DNA from: Sclerodactyla briareus
Taxonomy: Eukaryota > Echinodermata > Holothuroidea > Dendrochirotida > Sclerodactylidae
Reading direction: 5' to 3'
DNA length: 64,000 nt
Assembly (NCBI GenBank): GCA_026419785.1
Contig: JAODTK010005681.1
Span: forward strand, 186,001 to 250,000
The notes under the pieces: model-generated
What the model saw: the letters and a program-made list of their open reading frames with translations, nothing else
Database searches by the model: none
What the model was told of the DNA's origin: nothing
Position numbers and translations under genes: made by a program
Part shown: positions 36,257 through 47,745 of the stretch, one piece after another
Position numbering within the stretch: position 1 is the stretch's first letter
How the letters are laid out: each line of letters opens with the position of its first letter

Positions 36257-36898
36257 AGTGGTGTCTCCATCCATTGACTATATTTGTATGAATTACATTT
36301 ACCACCTTTTCTGTATACAAGCACTGCATGAATATGCCTTGGCTTTTCTAGCACCCCTGTTTTCACAATTTTCAGAAAACTGGTGTCCTTTTCTTAACTT
36401 CCTTGAGTGATGGCACTCTATCACAGACTTAGACAGCAGTGATGAGACTGAAATGAGGAGGCGACCAACAAGAATTCATGAGAATGGTTTTGTAGAGTTA
36501 CTTCCTTTTTCGGGCATAGCAGGCTGAGATTGGTGCTACTCCTCGTCTTTAATAGATCTATCGTAAACACAATATTGCCAGTATGCTGCACACCGCTCTG
36601 TACATAAGAATGGTCCCACACATATACGCCAATGGGTTAGGTGTATTGGAAATGCTTTCTGGGGAGGGCGATATAACTTTTAGACCAATTATGTTCAGGT
36701 ACCTTGGAGTTTGTTTGTGCCAATCACAGACAATCTTAAATTAGGCATTGGACAGCTAATGAAGTGTCTGTCCTCAGGCACTGAGTAGCATTCAGTGTGG
36801 ACAAGCCTTTGCCATGCACAGAAACTTAAAGCAGCAAAGGCACGCATGATAAGTCCTGAGATGCACATTTCTCTGCTAAGGAAGTGATCGAGCAAGCC

Positions 36899-37133
36899 CT
36901 AGAACACTAAGTAGTCACCATTAGTCCTCAAGAGGGCACGAACTCTGGGTAGTTTTTTATCATAGAAGTCATCGGAGCCCTCATATACTTGGAATAGGCT
37001 GATCAACTCAGTTGATGGAAGGGAGTTGTGTTCCTTTGAGCAAGCTTCTTATCTTATCCCGCCCCAGAAGCCTTGACAATTCCCGGGTACAGATGTCCAG
37101 GATCTGAGAAAGTTCCCCCCTGGAGGGGATACC
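36899..37133 (-). CDS. candidate last exon of minus-strand gene (exon C)
   Basis: On the minus strand an acceptor (TTTTGTGTTAATCTACAG) precedes 235 bases that begin GIPSRGELSQILDICTREL and end RALLRTNGDYLVF with a TAG at 36899-36901. One single-base insertion relative to an open frame lies near 37010-37025 (after KGTQL, before PSTELISLFQVYEG). Both halves are helical, leucine-rich and clearly protein-like. The leucine spacing in the second half recalls the last helices of death-effector domains, but this is weak and I do not claim the family. The exon begins in phase 0, matching exon N at 37260-37314. Confidence 0.5.
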
Positions 37134-37259
37134 CTGTAGATTAACACAAAACATGATAAGAGCTGATCATGGAATACTCAGAATACCTGCACAATCCCCA
37201 GGGTAGCATATATCACGGGATGGTGAACACACTCAATGACAAAAGTCACATGGGATTAC

Positions 37260-37314
37260 ATGACTAGCATTGCCTGGCGGGTAAACCGCCAACAGGTGCC
37301 ATTCTTCTTCCACT
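37260..37314 (-). CDS. candidate exon N of minus-strand gene
   Basis: The 55 bases lie between a pyrimidine-rich acceptor (CCTCCTATTGTTGGAG) and a GTAATC donor. Read in phase, the exon encodes VEEEWHLLAVYPPGNASH and leaves phase 0 into exon C. It takes one base to complete the codon left by exon M. The acceptor and donor are only moderate; the main support is that frame, length and both phases fit. Confidence 0.35.
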
Positions 37315-37647
37315 CTCCAACAATAGGAGGGCAATGGATGGTTTTTAGGATTTCTATATCAAGGCCCACATCCCTGACCAAAATGAGGTTTTTTTTTTCC
37401 TAAATGAATTACTACTGCATCAGAATGTGCCCAAAATGCAGCAATGTTTGTAAATCCCCAAACTTCACACACTTGACCCTCCATGACCTTGTTATCCTTG
37501 CCCCATATCATCCAATCTACTCAGTTAATGTAAAAGCCACCTAACATCAAACAAACTCATGAGCACTGCTTTTTACGACGAGACTGCGCAACTTTCACAC
37601 AATCATCTAATTTTCACTGTAGAGAAGTTATTTTTGCATATCTTCAC

Positions 37648-38010
37648 AACAGACAGACCGCACTACCACAACAGCTCACCCAGGTGAGCTCATAGCTGGG
37701 TGAGCTAAAAATAATCCAATAGACTGATTGTCCCACACCTTTGTCAAATTTATTAGTAGGTGAATGTCTCGCCACATTGACTATCATGAACAAATACCTT
37801 GAAAGAAACAATTGTCCCACAGTTACAGTCAGAACAGACGGCACTACCAATCCAACAGCTCACCCAGTTGAGCTCAAGCTGAGGTTAGCTAAAAATAATC
37901 CATAGACTGATTTGCCACACCTTCGGCAAATTCATTAGTAGGTGAAATGTCTTGCAACAATAGACTATTAATGAACAACCCTTTGGAAAAGAAACAATTG
38001 TCCCACAGTA
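37648..38010 (+). repeat. ~183-bp tandem duplication (two copies)
   Basis: CAGACNGNNCGCACTACCA starts copies at about 37650 and 37833; both contain AACAGCTCACCCAG, AAAAATAATCCA and GAAACAATTGTCCCACAGT. Copy 1 holds a perfect 11-bp hairpin, AGCTCACCCAG (37673-37683) with CTGGGTGAGCT (37696-37706), degraded in copy 2. It lies in a putative intron. Confidence 0.85.
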
Positions 38011-38037
38011 ATCAGAACAATGTTGCAACTGACTTAC

Positions 38038-38113
38038 CTATAGTGCGATAACTGTACTTGGTACCACATAATATTGATTTTCTTGGTTTGGTCATCACAG
38101 GACATAATGAAGA
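38038..38113 (-). CDS. candidate exon M of minus-strand gene
   Basis: The 3' boundary is a strong donor (CTATAG/GTAAGTCAG). The open frame reads FIMSCDDQTKKINIMWYQVQ then LSHY. With the start placed after CCAAG at 38113 the exon is 76 bases and fits both the phase left by exon B and the one needed by exon N. The acceptor lacks a good pyrimidine tract, so the start is uncertain. Confidence 0.35.
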
Positions 38114-38282
38114 CTTGGATTTGGTGACACATCACTCATGTGAATCTTGTGGGACGCAAACCCCCATCTTTATGTAATTTTGCATACTTCACATCGGTCA
38201 TCATCACACAAATGTTAACGACATTTTGTTGCTATAAACCAATAAGCCGTAGCATAAACAGCGGTAATAATTCCACACTTAC

Positions 38283-38392
38283 GCTCACGAGGCTGACCTG
38301 CCCTCCTGCTTGGTTGCCCATGACTACTTGACACCGACCGCTCGCTCGTCGAATGAGGCGAGGCGCGCTCCGCGTAGCTGGTAGCGCTGATC
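38283..38392 (-). CDS. candidate exon B of minus-strand gene
   Basis: It has a clear acceptor (TTTTCTTGTTTACCACAG) and a strong donor (GAGC/GTAAGTGTGG). The 110 bases are GC-rich against AT-rich flanks and are open in the frame dictated by exon A', giving ISATSYAERASPHSTSERSV and a Ser/Arg/Gln-rich continuation, likely a disordered linker. A second frame is also open and holds an ATG (MGNQAGGQ), which could instead be a start, but the upstream exon phase favours the first reading. Confidence 0.5.
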
Positions 38393-38830
38393 CTGTGGTA
38401 AACAAGAAAATTATGTTTGAAATAGTTAGAATAACCAAAACAAAAATTCAATTAAAAATACAACCCATCTTTGTTCCATGACATTCATTAGGGTGAAGCT
38501 TCAATGTTAGATTTACAGCAAGTGAATTTGCCTTTCTCTTTTCGTTCATATACCGTGTTTTTCAATTCATCACTTTAATGACATTTTATCATATGAAAGA
38601 CTATTATTTCAGTACAGTCCATATAATCCATTACTGCTATTATTTCATTATTTATAGCATGCGTGCCACCCACATCTGATTGCTCACCCTATCCTTTTGA
38701 ACCAACTTGACACTCATTTTCCATGGGTCAATTGATCATTCAGAAGTATCTACAAACATGCACAGAAGGCCACCACCAACAACCACCACTCACCACGGTA
38801 ACCTGGACCTAATTTATTATGGGTATTTAC

Positions 38831-38882
38831 CTGCGATTAGAGAAACTCAAGTGGCTTCTGCTGTTGAAGTGCGTGCCAGTGC
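38831..38882 (-). CDS. candidate exon A' of minus-strand gene
   Basis: It lies between an acceptor (CACTTCATAGTTCAG) and a donor (CGCAG/GTAAATACC). The 52 bases encode TGTHFNSRSHLSFSNR and fit phase 1 in and phase 2 out, matching exons Z and B. The frame stays open for over 90 codons upstream, so an alternative first exon starting at the ATG at 38925 (MESVSNIYIS) is possible. Confidence 0.4.
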
Positions 38883-39885
38883 CTGAACTATGAAGTGAGA
38901 TATAAATATTGGAAACCGACTCCATGAATCTCAGCGACAGTAACACAGTCCAAACGAACAATTGACATGGGATGACAGGGTCAGGAGAGAGGCAACTTAA
39001 AAACCAGTGAAGGGCAATCATCACTTGGCCACTATCAATGAAAAGAGGGAAGTTTAAATGAAACGGAATCATGTGGCGTATCCGCCTCATTTGCGATGTA
39101 TGGTCAACCCAATCAACGGAGCCCATGCTCCCAAAACATTTCAAGAAAGTTTTGGGGGAAATCATCCACTAGTATATTTCATTTTGTTATACTCCGCCAG
39201 GCAAAGGATTGTAAAGATATACGAGGACTGTTTAAGGGTGGAGCCTGGATCCCTGTCATATCTGTCAGCTGCTGTGAGCATTCACAGTCACATGGAATGG
39301 TCAGTGCCCTCTATGGTGCCTCTTTCGGACGATATACCATTTCACACCTGATTAATTTCCTCACATTTACAGAAACATCGATTAGCAGAACTCGCACAAT
39401 GTCTCAAATGATACGCATATGTTCAGGGCATGTTGTTAATCATCATAGCACAATATCAGGGCAAACAATACATGGCTAACAAGATCATGCAAACAATACC
39501 AACTATGGAGCAAACCACTATTGAAGGGCTCGGGGCTAAGTCTACATTTTCTGGAGTTTGTATCATCAAGCGTTCCAACTTTTCACAAAACCATGTCACC
39601 TTTTTTCACTCTGTACTTATAGTTAGCCAAAAAAAGTCACAATGGTGGTCAAGACCACCAGTTCAACTATTATTTGGGCATGAGCCTATCAGAGAGAATG
39701 CGGGAGTTCACATATTCATTATAAGTAAATACCTTCTGATGCATCCATTAATGGGCATAAGTCTATTCAATGACTCCTTCAAGGCAACTGTTTTATTTTG
39801 CCTCTATTATGTTTCAACCAACTGATCCTTAGAGGTTGGAAGAGAGCATGAACCTGGTTCGTAACCACGGTACTAATAACTATCA

Positions 39886-40029
<144 letters not shown>

Positions 40030-40390
40030 TCATCGCGACATTGTACCCATGTCACGGAAATACTCAGAAAGCTAATGCCTGACAATCAATGAAAAGTGAC
40101 GGGGATTGATCACTCACTTTAGGGATCTTTTCATCTTGTAGGAACCATCCCATTGTAAGGCAGTGGATCAGTTGCACCATTTGAGCTTATACACCAATGG
40201 TACTATACTTTTCTAGTCAAAATGGCAAAATAAGTCATATGGTTTGTTCAAATCAATCTATCAATCTCCATTTGCCATATGACTAAATGTTGTATTTTCC
40301 TCATACAAAAATTCCTGTTAACACATCTTTTTATTTTTTTCCTTCCATTCAAATACATTTTAATAAGAGCTGCAGGGCAATGAGTGCTAG

Positions 40391-40575
40391 CTTTAACCCA
40401 ATGCCACAGGGAAATGGATAAAGAAGAGCCCCCAATTATGATTTTTTTCCTTCTTTCGATGATGTGATATATTTGTAAGATTTTATTATGGCCAGCATAG
40501 GGAAGACAGCTTTCATATTGCAGACAGGTCTTCGTAATTATGTGGCGATACTTTACCGCTTGGCCAACCTTGCTA
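40391..40575. repeat. possible SINE pieces
   Basis: GCTTTAACCCAATGCC (about 40391, +) resembles the conserved tail seen at 18.4-18.9 kb. On the minus strand TGGCCAAGCGGT (40555-40566) is a perfect tRNA A-box match, but no B box follows. The two are in opposite orientations and may be separate remnants. Confidence 0.25.
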
Positions 40576-41059
40576 CATGATGAAGAGCACACCATCAAAT
40601 CGCCATATTGGCAATTAAACATTGCGTCCTAAGGCTGCTCACAGCAACATGAATAACTACTGCATTGAATTTTTTTTACACCTATTACTGAAAAAGGAAG
40701 TACTACGCAAAGTCCACATGCTCATTGTACCTGTGAATCGAAACAGATGTGTCACTATACATAACATTTTTTTATAGTTACTACATAACTGATAATCTAT
40801 ATCATCCAGGGTGTGTATTAGGATTATTTTCACATCATCCAGTATTTTATTTGGATCAAAATTCAATAAGATGGGGGCCTCTCGCGTGTTTTTTATTATC
40901 ACGTCTAATAGGAGGAGCGGGATTATTTCATTTTCATTTGATATATAATGAGACAAAATTTCAACCACAGTTTACATTACTTATGCATGTACAGCGTGTG
41001 AGTGTGGTTTTGAAGTGTTTATTTCCTAACCACTGATTGTAAGTGTTCTGAAGTCCGGA

Positions 41060-42115
41060 TCCAGGCATGTTCTGTGCAGCGATGGACACCCCTATTTTTT
41101 ACTCCTGGCTAATGCTCAGCTACAGGCAGTTTGGAGGTGCATAAGTATATTAAATGGGAGCCTGGTTAATTCTCTGGCCCAACCCCACCCACCTTTGTAG
41201 CCAAGTGCCGAACCCTGCCCACCATTATACTGACTGATGCCACTTACCATTGTAGAGGGAGGCCTCCCTAGCGGCTACAGGCATGTTTGAGGTGTATAGA
41301 ATATTACATGTAGCCATGTGTCCGATTCTGCCTTCCCCCACCCACCAATATCTGACCGGATGCCGAGGTTACCTACCATTGTAGATGGAGGCCTCCCATG
41401 CAGCTATAGGCATGTTGGAGGTGTATGTATGTTACATGTAGCCATGTGTCAGATTTTGCCCATTGCCCACCCACCAATATTCCTGACCCGATGCCGAGGT
41501 TACCTACCATTGTAGATGGAGGCCTCCCTATCGCAGTACAGGCATGTTGGAGGTGCATAGAATATTACATGTAGGCCATGTGCAGATTCTGCCCGCCCCA
41601 CCCACCAATATTCTGCACGGAGGGCCGATGTTACCTCCAGTATAGATGGCGGCCTCCCTATCAGCTAACAGGCATGTTGGAGGTAAATAATAGAATATTA
41701 CATATTTAGCCATGTGTCAGATTTTTCCCTCCCCCCCCACCAATATTCTGACCGATGCCGATGTTACGCCTACCATTGTGATGATGGGCCTCTCCTAGCA
41801 GCTACAGGCATGTTGGAGGTGTTGAATATTACATGTCGTCTGTGTCAGATTCTGCCCTCGCCCACCCCCACCCACCAAGATTCTGAACCCGATGGCCGAG
41901 GTTACCTACCGTGTAGATGGAGGCCTCCCTAGCAGCTACAGGCTTTGAAGTATTTATAGAATATTACTTGTAGCCATGTGTCAGATTCTGCCCTCTCCCA
42001 CCCCCATTATCTGACTGTATGCGAGAGATCACTACCACCCAACTCACCGAATGGAAGATGTAGGCCTAACCCTAGCAGCTACAGGCATGTTGGAAATGTT
42101 GCCACGAGGGCAGTA
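41060..42115 (+). repeat. ~131-bp satellite array, about eight copies
   Basis: Each unit has GCAGCTACAGGCATGTTGGA, GGTGTATAGAATATTACATG, TAGCCATGTGTCAGATTCTG, CCCACCCACCAATATTCTGA and ACCTACCATTGTAGATGGAG. The ACAGGCATG block recurs near 41122, 41280, 41410, 41541, 41672, 41808, 41941 and 42083. The first unit is longer, at about 158 bases. All open frames within are repeat shadows. Confidence 0.9.
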
Positions 42116-42477
42116 CGCTTCATGATTGATTCTGTCTTCCCTCCAATTTCCACCGTGCGCTGTACCCGCAGAGCAAAAATTAGGAAAATCATGCATTGGA
42201 AGTGACAATGAACAACGTATATATCCGAGTTTGGAGCCCCATTGGAAGCCCGAGGACTTTACGCAGTGCTTTGGACAAGCTGTCTCCTGAACGTCCAATG
42301 CCACTCCTTGTTATGTGAACTTCTGAAGAGTATCGAGCGCCGTAGTGGCTTGCTTTGATATGAGGAAGTCTCCCGGGGACCTATAAATTGACATACGGTA
42401 ATGTTTCGTCCGGGAAGAAGGCTAGAGGTGTGTGCTGTAGGTACGGAGTGTGACAGTCACTATGATCAGGGTAATAT

Positions 42478-42545
42478 CTGTAACGCGCTTTGAGCAGGTA
42501 TTCGACCTGAAAAGCGTTATATAAGATATAGAATATCTATGTACA
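42478..42545 (+). mobile_element. LINE 3' terminal signature (CR1/L2-like)
   Basis: GTAACGCGCTTTGAGCAGG, then CTGAAAAGCGTTATATAAG, is the stem-like 3' end typical of CR1/L2-like LINEs. The upstream 150 bases contain GGGAAGAAGG-like 3' UTR sequence but no readable RT, so only a short 5'-truncated tail is present. Confidence 0.6.
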
Positions 42546-43132
42546 GTCTTGGAATGAGGACAATAGTGAAAACTGAGCTGTTTTGAGACAGTATAGTCCT
42601 ATGCCTATTTCACATCCCCTAATTAAAGAAAGGATAACACAAGGAAGAAGAAGACAAACCATATCTCTACGGGACCTCTACCATTCAAGAGGCTGCCAGG
42701 CAACTTGTCGTTTCCAACACAGTCAAAAGTTCCATATGCCAAGGAGGGCACATGAAAAAAAAAAATCTGTGCACTACTTGGAGAAGTGGCTGGTTTTGCC
42801 GTACCATGTGAACCGTGTTAGCTTATTCAAACATGCCATGACCAAACGGCTATCACTTCTTTGGTCATGTTGGTAGTCAGGGATGTCTCTGTTCACTTAT
42901 AACCAGTAATAGAGACTTTTGTTTTGTATACCCACCCCAGAACTTAACATTCACTCCCAGAGATACCAAACCGTTTTGTCACTTCACTTCAAGTCTTTCC
43001 ATAATACAGCTGCTGCATATGGTGCTCGCTAATTTTCACAAGTTGCCCAACTATTCCCACTTTAACAATGGATGGCTTAGGGACTGGACTTACAACTCCT
43101 GCTCTGTGGGGATATTTACAAGCAGGCTTACC

Positions 43133-43292
43133 CTACCTCCTGACGATCATACCTCCTGACAATCATCCTGACGATCATACCCCCTGACGATCATACCCCC
43201 TGACGATCATACCCCCTGACGATCATACCCCCTGACGATCATACCCCCTGACGATCATACCCCCTGACGATCATACCCCCTGACGATCATAC
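43133..43292 (+). repeat. 17-bp tandem array, 10 copies
   Basis: The unit CCTGACGATCATACCCC repeats about ten times. The first three units are diverged (one GACAATCAT, one shortened), and the last seven are identical, so expansion is recent at the right side. Confidence 0.95.
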
Positions 43293-44368
43293 TTACGCGC
43301 CTTTCCCCTTTTTTTTGCAACAGACCCAGAATGTCATCGCTCATTATCAATAAAATCAGAAAAAGGAAGTCTACATAAATGCCATGCATGCACTCATCTC
43401 CAATGCCCTACTATTCAGTATTAGGGCATATTGCACATTTAAAGAGCTTATCCTTGGGCCCACAGCCCAACATTCTTGTCAATTATAGAAGTAGATACAT
43501 TGCCTTTTTATTGGGAGAAAATGTTCGATCAGGTTTTTACGGATTGGCAAAACAACCTACAGGGTTTGTTTGTAATGTGATGTGACCAGTGTTGGTAGTC
43601 ACATGATCAAGGCAGGCTAAAGAATTTTGATCAACACATAGGAAGGGGGGAGGATCCATACAGAACGCCATGCACATTGGCTGCTGAAGATTTATACAGT
43701 ACATCAATTGCTGAACCAGAGGGCTTAGGATTGGGGGCTTCTGCCCCCCCCCCGGGCCCTCCCCCCAGACGACAGCTTTGCCTTCCATTATGAACTCGAT
43801 CGCCAATATTGGACATTTCATTTAACATACATCACATGCAAAAGAATATGGTGAACCAAAAACTATTTTAACAATTGACATAATCACTATGACAAAATCG
43901 GTATATTCAGTTTACGTAGTGACGTTGTGCAAATATCACTTTCAAATTTCTCTTTTCCGCAAGTTTTTGCCAGAGGACAATGCCTCTTTTAACACTCTTT
44001 TTAACCCGCGATGACAGTCTTAGCTGGTTCAGCTTAGGTTGTGAGAGGCCTGCAGTGAAAATGGCATATGATAGTCTGGAATGCTAAACAAGACAATGTT
44101 ACCATGTCACTGGAACTTATGAAATTAATTTTTGTTTTTCCCTATAAGACCAGATTGGCAAAGGCTATTATGTCATGATAACTGGGGCAATCAAGCAAAC
44201 AATTCAATGAATTAAAAAAAAAAAAAAGATATCAAACCGAAAGCAAACCAGTAGCCGCTGCCTTACTTAATTGTTCATCCCACTCTGAGTTGATGACGTT
44301 AGTGGGAGAGTGCTTGAACTTTGCGTCAATGGCAAGCTGGCAAACATCTCGAGTGTAGGACTTAAACT

Positions 44369-44590
44369 GTTAGAGGGCATTATCATGGTTGAAACATGCA
44401 GACTGTTCGAGGGCAGTTTGGTGAAACCTGCAGACTGTTAGAGAGGCATATTGTTGAAACATGCAGACTGTTAGATGGCAGTATGGTTGAAACCACTGCA
44501 GACTGTTAAGGAGTATGGTTGAAACATGGCAGAAGACTGTTGAAGGAGGCAGTATGGTTGGAACCTGCATACTGTTAGAGGTGAATACTG
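44369..44590 (+). repeat. ~33-bp minisatellite, about 6.5 copies
   Basis: The unit GACTGTTAGAGGGCAGTATG / GTTGAAACATGCA repeats with substitutions and small indels. The antisense open frame through it is a repeat shadow. Confidence 0.9.
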
Positions 44591-45046
44591 TCCGAAATGG
44601 ACTCATTTTTCAAACTCATGTTCGAGTTTTTAAGAGGAGAAGAGCTTCTTTCTAATCATCTTCAAATAATACCAAACCTGCAAGGAATAGCGTATCTAAG
44701 GGTATTGGCTAATACCATATTGTCATGGTCTGTTGTATAACAGGTGTAGAATTCTAGCAATCTGAATAATTGGGGGACCAAACCAATTATTGTATCAATG
44801 AAAGTACTTCCAACAATTGGGTCAAAATTGGTTCACTGAAACAACCCTTGGACATTATTCAAACCCTTCAACTTTTTTAACCCTTTCAATTCACCATTGA
44901 ATGTCACAATAAGATACTTACAAACCACCCCTTACTGTTTACCAGCAATTATTGCACATAAAAAGAGTAAGAAGAAACATCATGACTGATTTTGTTTTGG
45001 ATATCTGGTGCCTCTACTCACATCCCTGCTGCCTCTGTTCTCTCAC

Positions 45047-45199
45047 CTCCGGAAAGTCACGTAGTACTTCTGACATCTCGTTGTCACGCTCAACTCCGGG
45101 TCTCCCGCACCCACGTAGATGAATGACGTCACTGTTTTGAATACTTGAGATGGGACTTCTGCGATATGACCCGTCTTACGAGGGCTAAGGCAAAGGCCT
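45047..45199 (-). CDS. candidate internal exon, unidentified
   Basis: On the minus strand a strong acceptor (ACACACGCGTTTACCAG) and a donor (CCGGAG/GTGAGAG) bound 153 bases that are open in one frame. It reads GLCLSPRKTGHIAEVPSQVF, then TSFIYVGAGDPELSVTTRCQ and ends KYYVTFR. The exon is symmetric (phase 2 in, phase 2 out), and its incoming phase matches the upstream exon at 46178-46370. Composition and codon structure strongly suggest coding sequence. The frame stops just after the donor, as expected of a real exon. I do not recognise the family. Confidence 0.55.
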
Positions 45200-45272
45200 C
45201 TGGTAAACGCGTGTGTGACAGTGTTGGTGATTTTGGTATTTTCAACAACCTCGTACATTTACATGGTAATTA

Positions 45273-45345
45273 CCCGTAATTCACCGCCATCATAATTACC
45301 TGGTAAAATAGGGTAAAATATGGTAAAATGAGTAAAATATGGAAT
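45273..45345 (+). repeat. GGTAAAAT-rich repeat, first of a direct pair
   Basis: CCCGTAATTCACCGCCATCA then ATTACCTGGTAAAATAGGG. A related block lies at 47702-47745 in the same orientation (ACCGTAATTTACCGCCATTT). Confidence 0.6.
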
Positions 45346-46177
45346 ACAGCACAGTTTTTCATGCACATTTGATGCGTTATAAAGGTAATGAGTTTTATTG
45401 GGAACACGAACTAAGCTTCTTCTCAGGGAAGCAATCTCCCTCTCTCTATCGCCCTAGATATGCCCTATATGCACTAATTGACATCGCCAATTTGCAACAG
45501 AGTTTTCCATCTTGACTGGTATAGGTCTGTCAAACCTCAAACCACAAGTCTTTGTGGGCATCAAAAACCATATTCTACAGAGCTTTCTGCAACACTGAGG
45601 CTATTACTACAGGAACATAGGTAACAGTTGGTTCATTGATTCCACTCCCCTATAAATAGTTCAGGAAAAAAAAAAGGGTGGGATTTTAAAGTCATTACAT
45701 TTCGCTAAATTACTGTGCAGACAATCATACGTGCTCATGTCCCATTTTGTTAATCTGCCTCTCTCTATGCACAGGTACCCCCCCTCCCCTGTTTTCCCCC
45801 CTCTAATGGTTAATCTGTGACCATGGAGATATCACTTTCAGAGCCTCCACGCCTCCTCATGGCCAGTGAGAGGAACTTTCCGTGTGTGGAGTAACTATAC
45901 ACACAAAGCATGAGAAATTGCCTCATGACTAGACTGTGGGCTCGCCTGCTCTAACAGCTTTAGTACCTGTATTAAAGCCTGCGTTCACATTCGAGGCCTC
46001 GGCTGTTTTTAGGCTAGTGCTGAGCGACCACTTCTGTTTCACTTCAATTTCTGACAGCTTGCAATCGCAATTAATATTACCAAAAGACCAATTATTGGAA
46101 GGTTAAGAAAAGGTTTAAACTTATTCCAATTTCCCCATATTGGTCTAAGTTGGCAGGGAGAACTACCAAATACTTAC

Positions 46178-46370
46178 CCAAAATCAGTCAGTAATCTCCA
46201 TAAATGCCTTTCAACCAAGTTCAAGTTGTAGTCTGTGTTACGAGTTTTGCCACCTCTAAGATATATATTCATGCAGATTTTCCATAGGTAATTTTCTGCC
46301 TGTTTGCCCAGTAATGAATGGAAGGATCGCCAAAATGAGCGCTGAGTAGCAACCTTCTGTTTACAAAACT
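46178..46370 (-). CDS. candidate internal exon, best-supported in the window
   Basis: On the minus strand, TGTCTTGTTTTGAAAACAG precedes and TTTTGG/GTAAGTATTTGG follows 193 bases open in one frame. It includes RSFWRSFHSLLGKQAENYLW, then KICMNIYLRGG and RNTDYNLNLVERHLWRLLTD. The tryptophan-rich helical pattern looks like a conserved intracellular domain or enzyme helix bundle. It takes phase 1 in and phase 2 out, and joins the 45047-45199 exon without a stop (DFG into GLCLSP). I could not identify the family from memory. Confidence 0.6.
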
Positions 46371-46659
46371 CTGTTTTCAAAACAAGACAGGCTGAAAAAA
46401 AAGGTAGTGATTTTGTTCCCCCATTATTATGGCAAAATTAGGCTTGTAGTATCAACTTTTCTATACTAAATGCTATTTTTAACCATTGTATTGTATTGGA
46501 TTGTTCTTGAATGATATCTTGAAGGTCATAGAGGGATTGAACTCTGAGGAGAGTTTGGAGGCATGGGTGAGGGATCGTCACCTTCAATGGGAACCATGCT
46601 AAAACAGTAAAATTTCTTATGATACGTGACTAGAACCGGTGCAGGAAAAACTGTATCCT

Positions 46660-46850
46660 CTACCATATAATCTGCGACTGCTGCGTAACATTAAAGGCGA
46701 AGAGAAGTGAACTGATGATGAAAAGCTGACAGGCGGATAAACCTGATGCCCCATGACAGACTTTGCCACCATCACCATCAGGATCAGCATCACAGTACTT
46801 TGACATTGCTTGTATATACTTTTCCACTCCATTCTTCAATTCGTCACATA
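46660..46850 (-). CDS. candidate exon with Cys residues and Asp-rich loop
   Basis: The minus-strand frame reads SDVLCDELKNGVEKYIQAMS, KYCDADPDGDGGKVCHGAS and then either a hydrophobic tail (ACQLFIISSLLFAFNV) to a TAG at 46660, or a weak donor (CAG/GTTTATCC near 46746). Using that donor, phase 1 fits the next exon at 46178-46370. With the tail it would be a last exon that could encode a membrane anchor or GPI signal. The acceptor side is unclear: a frameshift near 46860 would connect to TTCTCAG at about 46895. DADPDGDGG resembles a Ca-binding loop, without further proof. Confidence 0.4.
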
Positions 46851-46929
46851 GAACATCACTTTCCACACATTAGTATCACTTGTAGCTGAGAATATTTCAT
46901 TTTTTTTTTGCGATGCACAGAGCCAAACA

Positions 46930-47560
46930 CCTGTGCAGTGGATAATAATGAAGTGGCGTGGTCCATATCATGTGTGTACGACAAGTTGTCATAGGTATGT
47001 CCTCGGTACAACAGTATTGGCAAATCCGATGTATGGTCTTCTCAAAAATGCAACATTTCATTAGCTAACTTACAGATACTGTCTGGTGATAGCGTCCACC
47101 ATGCATTCACTCTGGGTATATCTTTTTTAAGACTCAATAATAGTTGCTGATAACAATAGATACAGGCTAAGAACATTTGATTTTCTTTTTAACCTAGTAC
47201 AAGAGCCGAACACTCTTGTAATTGGATAATAAAGAAGTGACAGGGGTTCTACATCATGTGTGTATGAACAAATTGTCATGTCACTCTGGGTATAAATATG
47301 GTGAGCATATGGAAATGCAACATGGTTCCCCTTCATTTCTCACACTTCCAATTACTTTTTAAGCTAATATCCATCTAAACGGTTGCACTGGTCCACATCA
47401 TGTGTGTCAACAATTGCCCTATCACTCTGGGTATATCTTCTTGAAGAGTTAACATACAAGCGTGATCATATAACATACAACTGGTTTTTCCTTCATTCTC
47501 AGACTCCCAATGACATTTTTCGAAGCTATATGGATCTGAGAAGTTTTGCACCGGGCATAA
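46930..47560 (+). repeat. imperfect tandem repeats, three units
   Basis: CATCATGTGTGT, then ACAANTTGTCAT and CACTCTGGGTATA recur near 46957, 47250 and 47394. Each is preceded by a GTGGATAATAATGAAGTG-type block in the first two units. Spacing varies from 140 to 300 bases. Confidence 0.6.
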
Positions 47561-47701
47561 TATTCATGTGAACTAATACCACACTCGGTTATCACTTACT
47601 AAATACAAATTTCTGGCGATCGTATTGCCTTTTATATTTTAACACCTTTGATTTACCTTATTTTAACTTTTTTTAAAAACCGGTAATTTAACCATATTTT
47701 T

Positions 47702-47745
47702 ACCGTAATTTACCGCCATTTATAGTTTAACCCCGGTAAATTACA
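47702..47745 (+). repeat. GGTAAA-rich repeat, second of a direct pair
   Basis: ACCGTAATTTACCGCCATTT then CCCCGGTAAATTAC, matching 45273-45310 in the same orientation. Confidence 0.55.

Noticed and set aside
36089-36410. Poly-Gly and poly-Pro frames around 36.2 kb
   Set aside because: They are shadows of a 52-base poly-G run on the two strands.
40657-41036. Overlapping 95-103 codon frames on both strands
   Set aside because: AT-rich frames rich in Ile, Leu and Phe with no domain; only a weak donor on one strand.
43133-43292. CRISPR-like array
   Set aside because: Units are directly tandem with no spacers; it is a minisatellite.
43142-43292. Repeated CTGACGA as hammerhead cores
   Set aside because: No stem II or GAAA follows in the 17-bp units.
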